This document shows positions 16,021-25,052 of a DNA stretch of 43,381 nucleotides, piece by piece. Under the pieces are notes generated by a model that did not search any database, was not told where the DNA came from, and saw only the letters and a program-made list of their open reading frames with translations. The stretch is from Opitutia bacterium UBA4506. Lineage in GTDB: Bacteria; Verrucomicrobiota; Verrucomicrobiia; Opitutales; Puniceicoccaceae. Numbering within the stretch: the first letter of the stretch is position 1; every line of letters begins with the position of its first letter. A program made the translations under genes and the position numbers. The DNA is taken from positions 28,992 to 72,372 of the forward strand of contig DGMY01000019.1 of NCBI GenBank assembly GCA_002388665.1. The letters are read 5' to 3'.

Positions 16021-16905
16021 CTAGGCGCTGCGGGCTAACTCTTTGCGGCGAGCGCTAAACTTTGCCGACTGTTCGTCAGCGTGGTAGGATGAGCGGACAA
16101 GCGGACCCGATTCCACGAAGTCAAAACCGAGATCCTGGCCGAACTCTTTCCATTCAGCAAATTCCTCTGGGGTCACCCAGCGATCAACAGGAGCGTGCTT
16201 AGGAGATGGTGATAGGTACTGGCCGATCGTTAGGATCTTCACCCCGGCGTCGAGGATGTCCTTCATGACCTCCTTTACTTCTTCTTTCTGTTCTCCAATA
16301 CCGAGCATCAGGCCGGACTTGGTGACAAATCCGCGGGAGCCAGCATGACGGAGGGCCCAGAGTGAGCGCTCGTAGCGGGCGGTACGGCGGATTGGGCGCT
16401 GTAGGCGCTTTACCGTTTCGAGATTGTGATTGAAAATGTCTGGCTCGGCATCGAGTACAATGTCGAGGTGCTCTTGGCGCCCACGGAAGTCGGCGGTGAG
16501 AATCTCGACCGCGGTGTTTGGATTCTTGTGGCGAATGGCGCGCACGGTAGCGGCCCAGATTGAAGCGCCGCCGTCCTTGAGGTCATCGCGGGCTACCGAT
16601 GTGATCACGCAGTGTTTGAGGTTCATCTGCCGAACCGACTCCGCGACACGGGCGGGTTCACCGATATCAAGCTCTGTCGGGCGGCCGGTCTGGATCGCAC
16701 AGAAACTACACGCCCGGGTGCAGATGTTGCCGAGAATCATCAGCGTCGCTGTACCCCGTGACCAGCATTCGCCGAGATTTGGACACTGGGCGCTGCTACA
16801 AACCGTGTGCAGATTGTTCTTCTCTACATTATTCCGGACTTCATCAAAACCGGAACCGGACGGGAGTTTTCCCTTTAGCCAATCAGGTCGCTTTTCACTG
16901 AGCAT
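16021..16905 (-). CDS. lipA: Lipoyl synthase
   Basis: LipA is a radical-SAM enzyme inserting two sulphurs into octanoyl groups on lipoyl domains. The 294-residue protein has the auxiliary-cluster cysteines in CSSAQCPNLGEC, the radical-SAM triad in CTRACSFC, and the C-terminal RSSYHA with the serine ligand. QYLSPSPKHAPVDRWVTPEEF is also conserved. I prefer ATG at 16905 (MLSEKRPDWLKGKLP), as the family starts near this motif; an in-frame GTG at 16944 would add 13 residues. The usual partner lipB is not in the window. Confidence 0.96.
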   Translation of the reverse strand: MLSEKRPDWLKGKLPSGSGFDEVRNNVEKNNLHTVCSSAQCPNLGECWSRGTATLMILGNICTRACSFCAIQTGRPTELDIGEPARVAESVRQMNLKHCVITSVARDDLKDGGASIWAATVRAIRHKNPNTAVEILTADFRGRQEHLDIVLDAEPDIFNHNLETVKRLQRPIRRTARYERSLWALRHAGSRGFVTKSGLMLGIGEQKEEVKEVMKDILDAGVKILTIGQYLSPSPKHAPVDRWVTPEEFAEWKEFGQDLGFDFVESGPLVRSSYHADEQSAKFSARRKELARSA

Positions 16906-17073
16906 CCGGAAAGATAAACGGGTGTAGCTGAGTATCTCAAACACAATCCCATTGTTTTCGTGAACTGTATTTCAGCTGGTTCAACAGATCCCGCTGTGGG
17001 CAACGCTTCGATCAACAGGCTCGATGGGGTATGGTTCGGCGGGAGAGGATAGGCCGAGGCGACGGCAATTTTC

Positions 17074-17952
17074 CTACGAAAGGAAGAGGCCTATCGTGAG
17101 GAGAAGCCCGAAAAGAAACAGCCCGGAAGCGGATTTCTGGAGGAGTCCGCCAAAGCCTGAGCGGCGGAGGGCGTGGGGAAGGCGTCTCCACACCCGGTAG
17201 ACCGGGAGGAGCGCCGGGAGAGCGATCAGTGTAATCCACAAGTTGCTGATGAAGGCCAACCCGAGGCAAAAGGAGCCGGAAGCGAGCAGACTGCAGAGGA
17301 TGAGGCCTTCGCCGAAACCCGGCCCGAACCGAACGATGACGGTGCGCTTGCCCGCGGCGAGGTCGGTTTCTTGGTCTCGGTAATTGTTGATGACTAGGAG
17401 GTTGTTCGCGAGGAGGCCGATCGCTAAACCTGCCGGCCAGACTGAAATGGGGAAGTACCCCGCCTGAACGTAGGTCGTAAATGAAACCGCAACGAAACCG
17501 AAGAAGCCGATGACAAAGACGTCGCCCAACCCGCGGTAGCCGAGTGCAAAAGGGCGGGCGGTATAGGCAACGGCTGAGAGTACGCTGAGGATACCCACTA
17601 CGATTAGCCAGAATCCACCCCAATAGACGAGCGAGAGACCCACGAGGAACGCAATGCCCAGGGTGAGGAATGAGGCCCACTTCATCGTGTCGGGTCGAAT
17701 CAAGCCGGAGGCGACCGCCCGGGTGGGGCCAACTCGCTCCGTGGTATCGGCACCTTGCTTCCAATCGAAGTAGTCGTTTGAGAAGTTGGTTCCGATCTGA
17801 ATGATCACCGAAAACAGTCCGCAGACCACTGCCGGGAGCCAAGCGAAAGCATCGACGGACGACGCGATTCCGGAACCGACCAGAACCGGTGTGATGGCGG
17901 CGGGAAGCGTTCGTGGCCGTGAAGCCAGAATCCACGGTGAAAGATTCATCAT
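17074..17952 (-). CDS. menA: 1,4-dihydroxy-2-naphthoate polyprenyltransferase
   Basis: MenA attaches the isoprenoid chain to DHNA in menaquinone synthesis, indicating menaquinone-based respiration. The protein of about 292 residues is a multi-helix UbiA-family membrane enzyme. The first aspartate motif is in NFSNDYFDWKQGAD and the second in NNYRDQETDLAAGKRT; both bind Mg-diphosphate. Two adjacent in-frame ATGs follow a TTG, so the start is uncertain by a few residues. A long alternative frame (17012-17965) on the same strand is Pro/Arg rich and is a GC-driven shadow. Confidence 0.94.
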   Translation of the reverse strand: MMNLSPWILASRPRTLPAAITPVLVGSGIASSVDAFAWLPAVVCGLFSVIIQIGTNFSNDYFDWKQGADTTERVGPTRAVASGLIRPDTMKWASFLTLGIAFLVGLSLVYWGGFWLIVVGILSVLSAVAYTARPFALGYRGLGDVFVIGFFGFVAVSFTTYVQAGYFPISVWPAGLAIGLLANNLLVINNYRDQETDLAAGKRTVIVRFGPGFGEGLILCSLLASGSFCLGLAFISNLWITLIALPALLPVYRVWRRLPHALRRSGFGGLLQKSASGLFLFGLLLTIGLFLS

Positions 17953-18001
17953 CAAGAAAAGGCAAACCGTTCGGGAATGAGCAAGTCCCGAACGCAGGAA
18001 C

Positions 18002-19825
18002 CTAAGTTAATAGGCTGATCAGAGATTCGAGGACGCCCATCAAGCTCTCGCCCGCTACCAGGCCGGCGGCGATCACGATGATGTATTTCTTTCTCCAATT
18101 CGGTGCAAATAGCCCGATGATCATCGCGAGCAAGGCACCGAGAAACAGTGAGATGCTGATCGATGCCGGGATCACGAAGGCCAGTCCGATACTGGGACCG
18201 CTCGGTACCCAATGTCGCGATTTCTCCGGTACGAGTTTTTCGCAGCAGGCGAGAGCGATCCCGACGATTCCGGCGATGACCATAGCGGGGACGCATCCGG
18301 TTGGGATCGTGTGGAACCCTTCGGCTAACACTTCCGCCACTGCTTTCCAGGTCGCTACGGCTGGGGCGGGCCACTCGGGGGTGAGGAGCATCTCCGCTGG
18401 GTTCGGGATGAGAATGAAATAGGCGGCTGTACCCGCAAGCGCTCCGGATAGGATGCCGAACACCTGTGCGATCGCCTGCAATTTCAAACGGGCGCCCACG
18501 AGCATTCCAGTCTTCAGATCGTGGAGAAGGTCGGAGCACTGGCCGGCCGCGCCTCCTGTGACATTGGCGGCCATCAGGTTGACGGTAGTGTTGGCCGGGG
18601 ATAGTGCACCAAAGGTGAGTTGGGTGATTTTACCGAGAGCCCCGATGGGAGGAATGCCGGTCTCTCCGGAGACTCGGGCTGCGACCACAGCGAGTACAAA
18701 GGTGAGCAGAACGGCGAGGATACCGAGCCAAACCGGGATGTTGAAGATCGCATTCTGGGCGATGGTCGAGGCGACAAGTGCGATGGCGAGGCCGATCCAA
18801 AACCATTTCCACGGGATGTGAAGGCGCCCACCGGGGAGTTCCTCCGGATCGAGGTTTTTGGCAGTCCTGCCCTCTGAGCTTGCTTTAATTTGTTCCAGCC
18901 ATCCTTTTGCGATCCGTTTGAGCGAGAACGCAAACGAAGTAAGCGAAGACAGCAGCATGATGGTGATTCCGGGCCAGAGAAGCCACTCTAGCATGGCGGA
19001 GAACCAGCTGGCGTTGGGGTCCGATGGATCGGGCGGGTAGATCCACTCAAGGTTGATTGCCATCGGGCCGAGGACCATCCATGCAAGAAATCCGCCGAAG
19101 AGGAGGGAGATGCCGACGCGCATTCCGACGATGGCCCCGAAGCCAATCATGAGAAGGGAGGGGTCTAGGACGAACCCGAGATTGCGAAAAGAAAGGCTGG
19201 TGAGGCCCGATGCTGCCACGGCATTTGATGTGGAGAGCCCCCACGTCGAAGGAAGACCAAGAGAGGTAATCGGGTAAATAAATGCGCCGATCCCTTTCCA
19301 TAGGGCGGATATGAGGGCCGCGCTCGCAAGATAGGTGAGTCGGATGACCGCGTCGCGGCCTTCGCCATACATCTCGCGAATTGTCTCGGCGGTGGCGACC
19401 CCGTTGGGGAAGGGAAGCTTTTCTTCGACCAGCATTTGCCGCCGCAGGCCGAGCGCGATGATGATCCCGGTAAAGCTGACCGTGAAGACCCAGACCGCGA
19501 GAATTCCGTACGTGAACTCCTTTCCGGTGAGAATCGTGAGGGCGGGGATCGGTGCGACCAAACCTGCCGATATAATCGAAGCGGCTGAGGACGCCGAGGT
19601 CTGGTTGATGTTGTTCTCCAGAAGTCCCCAACGACGTCCGATTCCAAAATGGTGGAGTCCGTTCCAGAGCCCGTAACTCAGCAGTGCGGCCGCGATCGAC
19701 ATATTGAAAGACCAGCCGATCTTCAATCCACTATAGATGTTGCAGGGGGTCAGGATGGCACCGATGACAAATCCAGTGGCGATGGCGCGAAATGTCAGTT
19801 GCGGAGGCGTAGGCTCGGAATTCAC
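18002..19825 (-). CDS. OPT-family oligopeptide/metal-chelate transporter
   Basis: The 607-residue protein is highly hydrophobic, with about 14-16 predicted helices. It opens QLTFRAIATGFVIGAILTPCNIYSGLKIGW, the conserved OPT beginning. ANVTGGAAGQCSDLLHDLKTG and the C-terminal helices also fit. OPT proteins are proton-coupled importers of small peptides or metal-chelates; substrate cannot be told from sequence. No binding protein or regulator is adjacent. It lies 49 nt upstream of menA on the same strand, without obvious functional relation. Confidence 0.92.
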   Translation of the reverse strand: MNSEPTPPQLTFRAIATGFVIGAILTPCNIYSGLKIGWSFNMSIAAALLSYGLWNGLHHFGIGRRWGLLENNINQTSASSAASIISAGLVAPIPALTILTGKEFTYGILAVWVFTVSFTGIIIALGLRRQMLVEEKLPFPNGVATAETIREMYGEGRDAVIRLTYLASAALISALWKGIGAFIYPITSLGLPSTWGLSTSNAVAASGLTSLSFRNLGFVLDPSLLMIGFGAIVGMRVGISLLFGGFLAWMVLGPMAINLEWIYPPDPSDPNASWFSAMLEWLLWPGITIMLLSSLTSFAFSLKRIAKGWLEQIKASSEGRTAKNLDPEELPGGRLHIPWKWFWIGLAIALVASTIAQNAIFNIPVWLGILAVLLTFVLAVVAARVSGETGIPPIGALGKITQLTFGALSPANTTVNLMAANVTGGAAGQCSDLLHDLKTGMLVGARLKLQAIAQVFGILSGALAGTAAYFILIPNPAEMLLTPEWPAPAVATWKAVAEVLAEGFHTIPTGCVPAMVIAGIVGIALACCEKLVPEKSRHWVPSGPSIGLAFVIPASISISLFLGALLAMIIGLFAPNWRKKYIIVIAAGLVAGESLMGVLESLISLLT

Positions 19826-19945
19826 GTGGACAGACTTGAAGCCGATCGATGGAGGGGCAAGGAGTTTCCTACAGTCCGTGCCAGCAGGTGTGGGGTCGGG
19901 TTAAGCTCGTCGGCCGTTTCCCAAACGGTGCCATCTCCAGGCGAA

Positions 19946-19968
19946 GGGTCTTGGGGGAAATAAGACCC
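19946..19968 (+). terminator. Hairpin, possible intrinsic terminator
   Basis: GGGTCTT (19946-19952) pairs with AAGACCC (19962-19968), 9-nt loop, followed by CTTTTTC on the + strand. No + strand gene ends nearby, so a terminator there has no evident client. On the minus strand it sits between the DUF1961 gene and the OPT gene but lacks a good U-tract. The 226-nt gap (19826-20051) holds nothing else I recognise. Confidence 0.35.
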
Positions 19969-20051
19969 CTTTTTCTTCGGACCTATGTTGAGGGTCCGCC
20001 ATTACCAGCGAAAACGGGTAGGGGCGCGGCTTCTAGCAAGCTGCTCGGTGA

Positions 20052-20819
20052 CTACTCCTCCGAAGCGCTATCCTGGAGGGGATAGACGGAGAGGTTGCGG
20101 TACTGAGTCCAGTGAGCATGATCCATCTGACGGAGCCCAATCCAGCCACTGTGGTTCCACACCGGGCCATTGGTGGTGCCATCGTCCTGATATTCGAGAG
20201 CGAGTTCACCATCGACGTAGTAGCGAATCGTGCCGTCATTTTTGTAGATTCCGACGCGATGAAATTGGTCGCTTTTGTCTAGGGAGATCGGGTCTTCGCC
20301 ACTTTGGACCAAGGCAAATCCTTCGTTCTTTCGAAGGTTGGATCCGTTGCGGACGCCACTCCAGTAGGAGATGTGGTAGCCATTGAGGTCGCCACTGTGG
20401 TACTGGATAAATGTGCCGTCCCGCTCAGAGAGTGAAGGGTCAAAAATCGATTCCCCGCCTGTCCCACGGGTGTTGAAGAAGATGATCGCGAGGCCTTGCT
20501 GCTTATTCTTGGGGCGGAAGTCGAACTCGAGGTAGAAATCGCCAGGAACTTCTGTCTCAAGCCAAGCCACGAGGTGATTGTACGGTCCCGGTTTCGTCGA
20601 GGTGCCCTCGGATTCGAGCGTGAGAACTCCCTCCTCGATACTCATGGATTTGCCACCCTCAAGTACCCAGTCTTCGAGTACCGCCTGCGACTCGAATTGA
20701 GTCGAGTAGATCGGTTCGTTCCAGTTGACGTATTGGAGGGGGGCGGACTTGGTCATGTTTTCTCCGTTTAGTGTGGAGAGGAGCGAAAAGGAAGCAAGTA
20801 GAGGGACGAAAAATTGCAT
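20052..20819 (-). CDS. Exported DUF1961 (concanavalin-like) protein
   Basis: The 255-residue protein has a probable signal peptide (about 1-19) and then a jelly-roll-like domain. NGYHISYWSGVRNGSNLRKN with the following GFALVQSG and the HRVGIYKNDGTIRYYVDGE strand are typical of DUF1961. Family members occur near polysaccharide lyases and glycoside hydrolases, so binding or degradation of algal or plant glycans is plausible, but activity is unproven. It starts 17 nt after the PEP-CTERM gene, so the two are likely one operon. Confidence 0.85.
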   Translation of the reverse strand: MQFFVPLLASFSLLSTLNGENMTKSAPLQYVNWNEPIYSTQFESQAVLEDWVLEGGKSMSIEEGVLTLESEGTSTKPGPYNHLVAWLETEVPGDFYLEFDFRPKNKQQGLAIIFFNTRGTGGESIFDPSLSERDGTFIQYHSGDLNGYHISYWSGVRNGSNLRKNEGFALVQSGEDPISLDKSDQFHRVGIYKNDGTIRYYVDGELALEYQDDGTTNGPVWNHSGWIGLRQMDHAHWTQYRNLSVYPLQDSASEE

Positions 20820-20836
20820 ACGATTCGAGTGGGACT

Positions 20837-21847
20837 TTACAACTTGCGGCGTAAGAACGGAAGACAGAGAGCGAGGAAGCCAAAGCCGAGAGCAAACTGT
20901 GAGGGTTCTGGAATGGCGCTGATTACGTCTCCTAACGATGTTCCGTAGCGCACTTCGTCGTAGGTCGCCCCGATCGTGCCCACGTTGTCGTAGTTGTCAG
21001 CGCCCGAGTTGAAGTCGACCGAGAATTCGCCGGTCGAGAAGCGCATTGATTTAGTCGCGTCGAAGGCGATTGCGGTGGAGGAGGTGTTAGTGGTTTCCAT
21101 GAACGCGTAGGTGCTGAGATCACCTTCGAGTCCACCGTTGGCCTGCCATGTGTCGAATCCTGTTTCGTCGAATACCCAGAGGGTGGCATCACCTCCGTCG
21201 ACGCCACCAACATTGGTATATTTGGTGATGAAAAGGTAGGTTTCCGCCAATGAGATCGTACCCGATCCGCCGATGAACCCATTGGCGGTATAGCTCGTGC
21301 CCGGTTTCTGAGAACCTTGATTGGATCGCTTGGCGTTCGTTACCATGGAACCATTGCCGTTGCCCGTGAGGCTCGAGGTCGATTGGATTCGCATGTCGGA
21401 TACACCGCTGTTGGACGGATTCTGGCCCAGTGTGGGATTGGAAAGTGCGTTGGAATCCACCCGGACGAGCATGGAATTGTAGATCGTTCCCGTGCCGCTG
21501 GTGTTTATCGCTGCGTGGGAGTACGTGTACTCCTTTGTGCTGTCGATCGTGGGGGATACCGTTTGCGTGAGTGCGCCTCCGGTTGTGCTCAAGTTGCTAA
21601 AGGTGAGGCCGGACGAGTTGTAGATCGATGTTTGGACATTTCCGTTGCCGGAGGTTCCAGTGGATGTGCTGTAGGAGCCAGTGAGGCCGGTTGCCCCACC
21701 GCCTACACTCACGCCATCGATATTCATTGAGGATTCTCCGTAATTGAACCCTTCATAGACCAAAAGACTGGCGCTGGAAGATGTAGTGATGAGGGATCCC
21801 GCCACTATGGCGAGGAGAGTTGGGTACTGGGGTACTTTCATAGTCAT
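20837..21847 (-). CDS. PEP-CTERM sorting domain protein
   Basis: The 336-residue exported protein has an N-terminal signal (cleavage near residue 27), then SLLVYEGFNYGE, a common start of verrucomicrobial PEP-CTERM proteins, a Ser/Thr/Gly/Asn-rich middle region, and the tripartite C-terminus IPEP, a hydrophobic helix and RRKL. Exosortase recognises this tail and the protein is released to the surface or outside. No exosortase gene lies in the window. Two in-frame ATGs (21847, 21841) are possible. It precedes the DUF1961 gene in one transcript. Confidence 0.92.
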   Translation of the reverse strand: MTMKVPQYPTLLAIVAGSLITTSSSASLLVYEGFNYGESSMNIDGVSVGGGATGLTGSYSTSTGTSGNGNVQTSIYNSSGLTFSNLSTTGGALTQTVSPTIDSTKEYTYSHAAINTSGTGTIYNSMLVRVDSNALSNPTLGQNPSNSGVSDMRIQSTSSLTGNGNGSMVTNAKRSNQGSQKPGTSYTANGFIGGSGTISLAETYLFITKYTNVGGVDGGDATLWVFDETGFDTWQANGGLEGDLSTYAFMETTNTSSTAIAFDATKSMRFSTGEFSVDFNSGADNYDNVGTIGATYDEVRYGTSLGDVISAIPEPSQFALGFGFLALCLPFLRRKL

Positions 21848-21988
21848 ATGTGCTAGATGATCGGGATTGTTCTTTTTTGGGGTGGGGTGAGGCCTGCAAA
21901 TGCACCTGCGTCAGAAGGAGTAAAATATTCGGGAAAGCGCTGACTAAGTCAAGGGGTTTTTGGGCCGGTTTTAGCTCTGTTTAGGAAA

Positions 21989-22429
21989 TTATTTTATCTC
22001 TCGGCTCTCCGGTAGGAGTATGCGGATTTCGCCTGTGTCGGTGGCCCCGGCGTACCAGATGGAGGTGAGCCGGTCATCGGTATCGAGGGTGACGATAAAT
22101 TGCCATTTTGGTGGGGAGGGTAAGATCTCAGTGGCGCGCAAAATTTCGGCCTCGGTAAGTGCCTTGAATTCCACATGTCCGATCGGCCAGCGGGTCTCTT
22201 CTTCCAGAGCCCAGCGCACTTGGCGCAGGATGTTCGGGTCACTGTTTTTGACCTCGATCAACTCCAGTAGTCCGTCCACATCGCCGGCATGGTGTAGCCG
22301 GGCGTAGTGGTCACGAAATTCAGACTGTTCCGATGATCCACCGGTGCAGGCGACTAGCAGGGCCAGTACGAGGAGCGGAAGTGCGGAGAAACGGGAGATC
22401 TTGGAGGGGGCAGAATGGGATCGGCTCAC
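21989..22429 (-). CDS. Small lipoprotein in the SCO operon
   Basis: The start is best placed at GTG 22429, whose G-T-G-A overlaps the TGA of the upstream gene by 4 nt. The 146-residue product has a basic N-terminus, a hydrophobic stretch and lipobox LVAC (Cys near residue 28), so it is a predicted lipoprotein. The mature part has an HARLHHAGDVDGLLELIEV segment and a beta-rich C-terminus. I do not recognise the family. A longer reading from 22489 would be Pro-rich and overlap its neighbour, so I reject it. Confidence 0.7.
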   Translation of the reverse strand: MSRSHSAPSKISRFSALPLLVLALLVACTGGSSEQSEFRDHYARLHHAGDVDGLLELIEVKNSDPNILRQVRWALEEETRWPIGHVEFKALTEAEILRATEILPSPPKWQFIVTLDTDDRLTSIWYAGATDTGEIRILLPESREIK

Positions 22430-23301
22430 AGGACTTGGACATCGAATGGGCGGAAAAGGTCTTCCCCGTTCGAGCGGATCTGGACCCAAATGCGAAAGTT
22501 GCCACTACGGGTCGGGTGGAAGAGAAACTCCATTTCGGCGGATTCGCCAATCTCTGGGTCGACTGTGAGAGGATGCATGTGAGCGTACCCGGAAAGTGAG
22601 TCCTCAAACCCCACAAGGTGGGCATAGGCGTCCATTGTCTTCTCCAGGGGCAAAGGGGTATCAGCCTCTTCGTTTGTGAGCTTCAGCTTTAGCTTGTGGT
22701 CACGGTTGGCCCGCAGCGGCTGCTCGATTCCCTCCAGTTCGAAGGAGATCGGAGTCTCATCCCTCTCGGCTTGAATACTCTCGGGTTGAAGTTCGAAAGA
22801 GCCGTCCGCGACAGAAATTTGCCGGGTGCGCAGAGGGACGAACTCGGCGAAGAAGCGATAATGACTGGAGCGCGGGGTGAACCGAACCCTGTAGTCCCCT
22901 GAATCTCCCAAAGGTTGTGGATGGAGGTGGTGATAGGAGTCGAGTGTTTCATCGATCAGCATTAAGTGGATCTTGCGAGTGTGGGTGATCGCGAGTTCGT
23001 GCGGGAGGATCGGATCCCCGGCCGGATCGAGAAGGGTGAATTGGAGTTCCATTTCTCCATCGGAAGTCGGGGTCAGAGAAACGACTTCGATGCCGACAGG
23101 GAACGGCGCATTGACCACATCGACAAAAGGAACCGGAGCGACGTTGCAGAGCTCATCTTCGCCGGCTGTTTCGGTGCTCAGCGGTTCGTAGTGGAGGAAT
23201 TTGCACTCGGATATGGGAATGGCCCGCAGCGCAAAATAGGTACCGGTGAAGAGGAGGGTGAGGGTGACTGCCGAGAGGCACTGGATCGTTTTGCGGGTCA
23301 T
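22426..23301 (-). CDS. Exported His-rich protein, probable copper handling
   Basis: The 291-residue protein has an N-terminal signal or anchor (about 8-26) and two similar beta-rich domains. Each carries a His cluster: HLMLIDETLDSYHHLHP at about 111-127, and AYAHLVGFEDSLSGYAHMHP in the second half. Such motifs occur in periplasmic metal-binding proteins near SCO and cytochrome oxidase genes. It overlaps the SCO gene by ATGA at 23298-23301 and the lipoprotein gene by GTGA, so the three are translationally coupled. Copper binding is inferred. Confidence 0.72.
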   Translation of the reverse strand: MTRKTIQCLSAVTLTLLFTGTYFALRAIPISECKFLHYEPLSTETAGEDELCNVAPVPFVDVVNAPFPVGIEVVSLTPTSDGEMELQFTLLDPAGDPILPHELAITHTRKIHLMLIDETLDSYHHLHPQPLGDSGDYRVRFTPRSSHYRFFAEFVPLRTRQISVADGSFELQPESIQAERDETPISFELEGIEQPLRANRDHKLKLKLTNEEADTPLPLEKTMDAYAHLVGFEDSLSGYAHMHPLTVDPEIGESAEMEFLFHPTRSGNFRIWVQIRSNGEDLFRPFDVQVL

Positions 23302-24128
23302 TTTCGAGTAGATTCAAGTCTGGCCTCAATGGCTTCGGCTGACCAGCGACTTCCGTCTTGGCGGAGGATGACGCGGCCGTGATCGTCGGTCAAAAGGGTG
23401 ACTAGATTGTGAACGATCGTTCCGTCTTGGTCGAGTGTTCTTACCCCGGTTACCCGGAGGAGGGCCTCGATCGCTTCAGGGTCGCCCGTGAGCAGTTGAA
23501 AAGCCGGAGTGTCCATTCCTGTGGCCTCTCCATATTGATTGAGAACTCCTGGAGTGTCGTTCTCCGGATCGAAGGAAACTGCGACGAGTTGTACATCGTC
23601 CCATCCCCGGTCGGCAAATGTTCGACCCAAGTCGGCAAGTCTGGCAGCGGTCGCGGGGCACATCATCGGATCTGCACATCGAGTGAACAGAAATGTCAGG
23701 ACTGTCGGGGACTTGCGCAATTGCGAGGAGAACACTGCAGCGCCCCATTGATTGTAGAGGGCAAAGTCCGGGAGGTAGTCCCCTCTCGTGAGCGTATCAC
23801 TCCGGCCCAAAGAGGCGGATTGGCGAATCAGGCTGCGGTTGACCCCAGCCATCGCGTTGCGCTTCAACTCGTTGTCGGGCCATATCCCGCGGAGAAAGGG
23901 AGCGTCCCCAACGGTCGTGAGATCGCCCACAATTTCTTTCCCTTCGTAGTTGATTGCGGCATCGCCGGGTCCAATCTGAAGGGGTCCGATAATTTCCGTA
24001 TCGGAGAGGACCAGTTCGATCTCATTTGAGCTTTGGCCGGGTTGCACCCGACCGCGCACTTCTTCGCCACTGGATGGTGAGAAGGTGATCGGTAGGAGTA
24101 ATAGTGCGAGGGATATTCTGGCCAGCAT
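23298..24128 (-). CDS. SCO1/SenC-family protein with extra N-terminal domain
   Basis: SCO proteins deliver copper to cytochrome oxidase or act as thiol reductases. The 276-residue protein has a signal peptide (about 1-21), an extra region (22-100) of unknown role, and the thioredoxin-like SCO domain (115-276). The metal site is Cys151 and Cys157 in TRCADPMMCP, i.e. CX5C not the classic CX3C, with His240 in TIVHNLVTLL as third ligand. The CX5C variant is known in part of the family. It is the first gene of the overlapping three-gene operon. Confidence 0.88.
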   Translation of the reverse strand: MLARISLALLLLPITFSPSSGEEVRGRVQPGQSSNEIELVLSDTEIIGPLQIGPGDAAINYEGKEIVGDLTTVGDAPFLRGIWPDNELKRNAMAGVNRSLIRQSASLGRSDTLTRGDYLPDFALYNQWGAAVFSSQLRKSPTVLTFLFTRCADPMMCPATAARLADLGRTFADRGWDDVQLVAVSFDPENDTPGVLNQYGEATGMDTPAFQLLTGDPEAIEALLRVTGVRTLDQDGTIVHNLVTLLTDDHGRVILRQDGSRWSAEAIEARLESTRK

Positions 24129-24440
24129 GAGGTGAACTTGGCATAGGTCTCTTTTCTTCGCAAGATCGACGTAGCTATCCTTCCACCACTCCTTCGAGCC
24201 GCGGGGGGATTCGATGCCTTGTCGGCTGAACTCTCTAACGCGAGTAGAGCGCTGCTGCGGTGGGCGCTACTCAGGTCCTGTTGTTTTTGAGCTCGCGCGG
24301 AAATACGAAGGTCGCGAAGAGAGCTCTTGGCTTGTCATCCAATCCAGGTGCTCCATTGAGCCCTTTGGGAAGGGATGTAGGAATAGCCGATCGCGGAGTG
24401 GATCAAGCAAGTGACCGAATTCGAGCGAAGTGCGGTCTGT
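24129..24440. other. 312-nt intergenic stretch, nothing recognised
   Basis: This gap lies between the 5' end of the SCO gene and the 3' end of the next minus-strand gene. The one open frame on the + strand (24214-24414) has no family resemblance or ribosome site. The region must contain the SCO operon promoter, but I cannot assign boxes with confidence. Confidence 0.5.
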
Positions 24441-24884
24441 CTATAACCGGATTCCCAGCGAAATTGTGCCGAGCCACCCGTCTCCGTCGCCATCGATTCG
24501 GCGGTAACCACCGAGCGAAAGAACGATGGAGGAAATTCCGCCCTGGAGCTCCATGCCCATGTAGGTAGTATTCTTGTCCGCGCCGATCGGTTCGAACCAA
24601 GTGCGCAGGAGGCTTCCTTTGAGACCGACTCCCAGACCTTCGCCAATCGAATCGAACCCGATGAGCAGCTTGCCTCCACCGATTCCAGCCTCGCCTTCGA
24701 GAACAGGGCGAAGGGGCATATTGGCGAGCTCGATCTCGTTCCCAAGGTAAACACCTGCACTACCGCTCACCAATAGGGGCGAAGAAACGTTGATCGCGAA
24801 AAAGGTTTCGGCTCGAGTGGTGGTGAATGGGATGACCGCAAAAGCAAGGACCGCGAGAAGAGAGGGTCGGAGGAAAGATTTCAT
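24441..24884 (-). CDS. Small exported, probably outer-membrane-associated protein
   Basis: Starting at ATG 24884 (MKSFLRPSLLAVLAF) gives 147 residues with a clear signal peptide, cleaved about residue 25 (TTTRAETFF). The mature part is Gly-rich with alternating polar and apolar strands (VGLKGSLLRTWFEP, MELQGGISSIVLSLGGY) and ends in GTISLGIRL. This resembles a small beta-barrel or surface protein, but no named family is recognised. An in-frame start 12 codons upstream would hide the signal peptide. Confidence 0.65.
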   Translation of the reverse strand: MKSFLRPSLLAVLAFAVIPFTTTRAETFFAINVSSPLLVSGSAGVYLGNEIELANMPLRPVLEGEAGIGGGKLLIGFDSIGEGLGVGLKGSLLRTWFEPIGADKNTTYMGMELQGGISSIVLSLGGYRRIDGDGDGWLGTISLGIRL

Positions 24885-25052
24885 GGGGAGTATCTCGTAT
24901 AATTCGACCACGGGTGTCAAGAGATGGGGTCAATTTTGACGAATATTAAGATTTTGTGGCCCGCTCGATTGATCAGATCTGAAGAGAAAATGACAGCTAA
25001 AATCGGCAATTCGCGATTGTAACAGAGAGTTTCTACGGGATACTGTCCGCCT

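Noticed and set aside
17012..17965. Open frame of 317 codons overlapping menA
   Set aside because: Composition is Arg/Pro/His rich with no domain; menA in the other frame has clear motifs and membrane helices.
24214..24568. Small + strand open frames between the SCO operon and the kinase genes
   Set aside because: No ribosome sites, no family resemblance, and partial overlap with the minus-strand exported protein gene.
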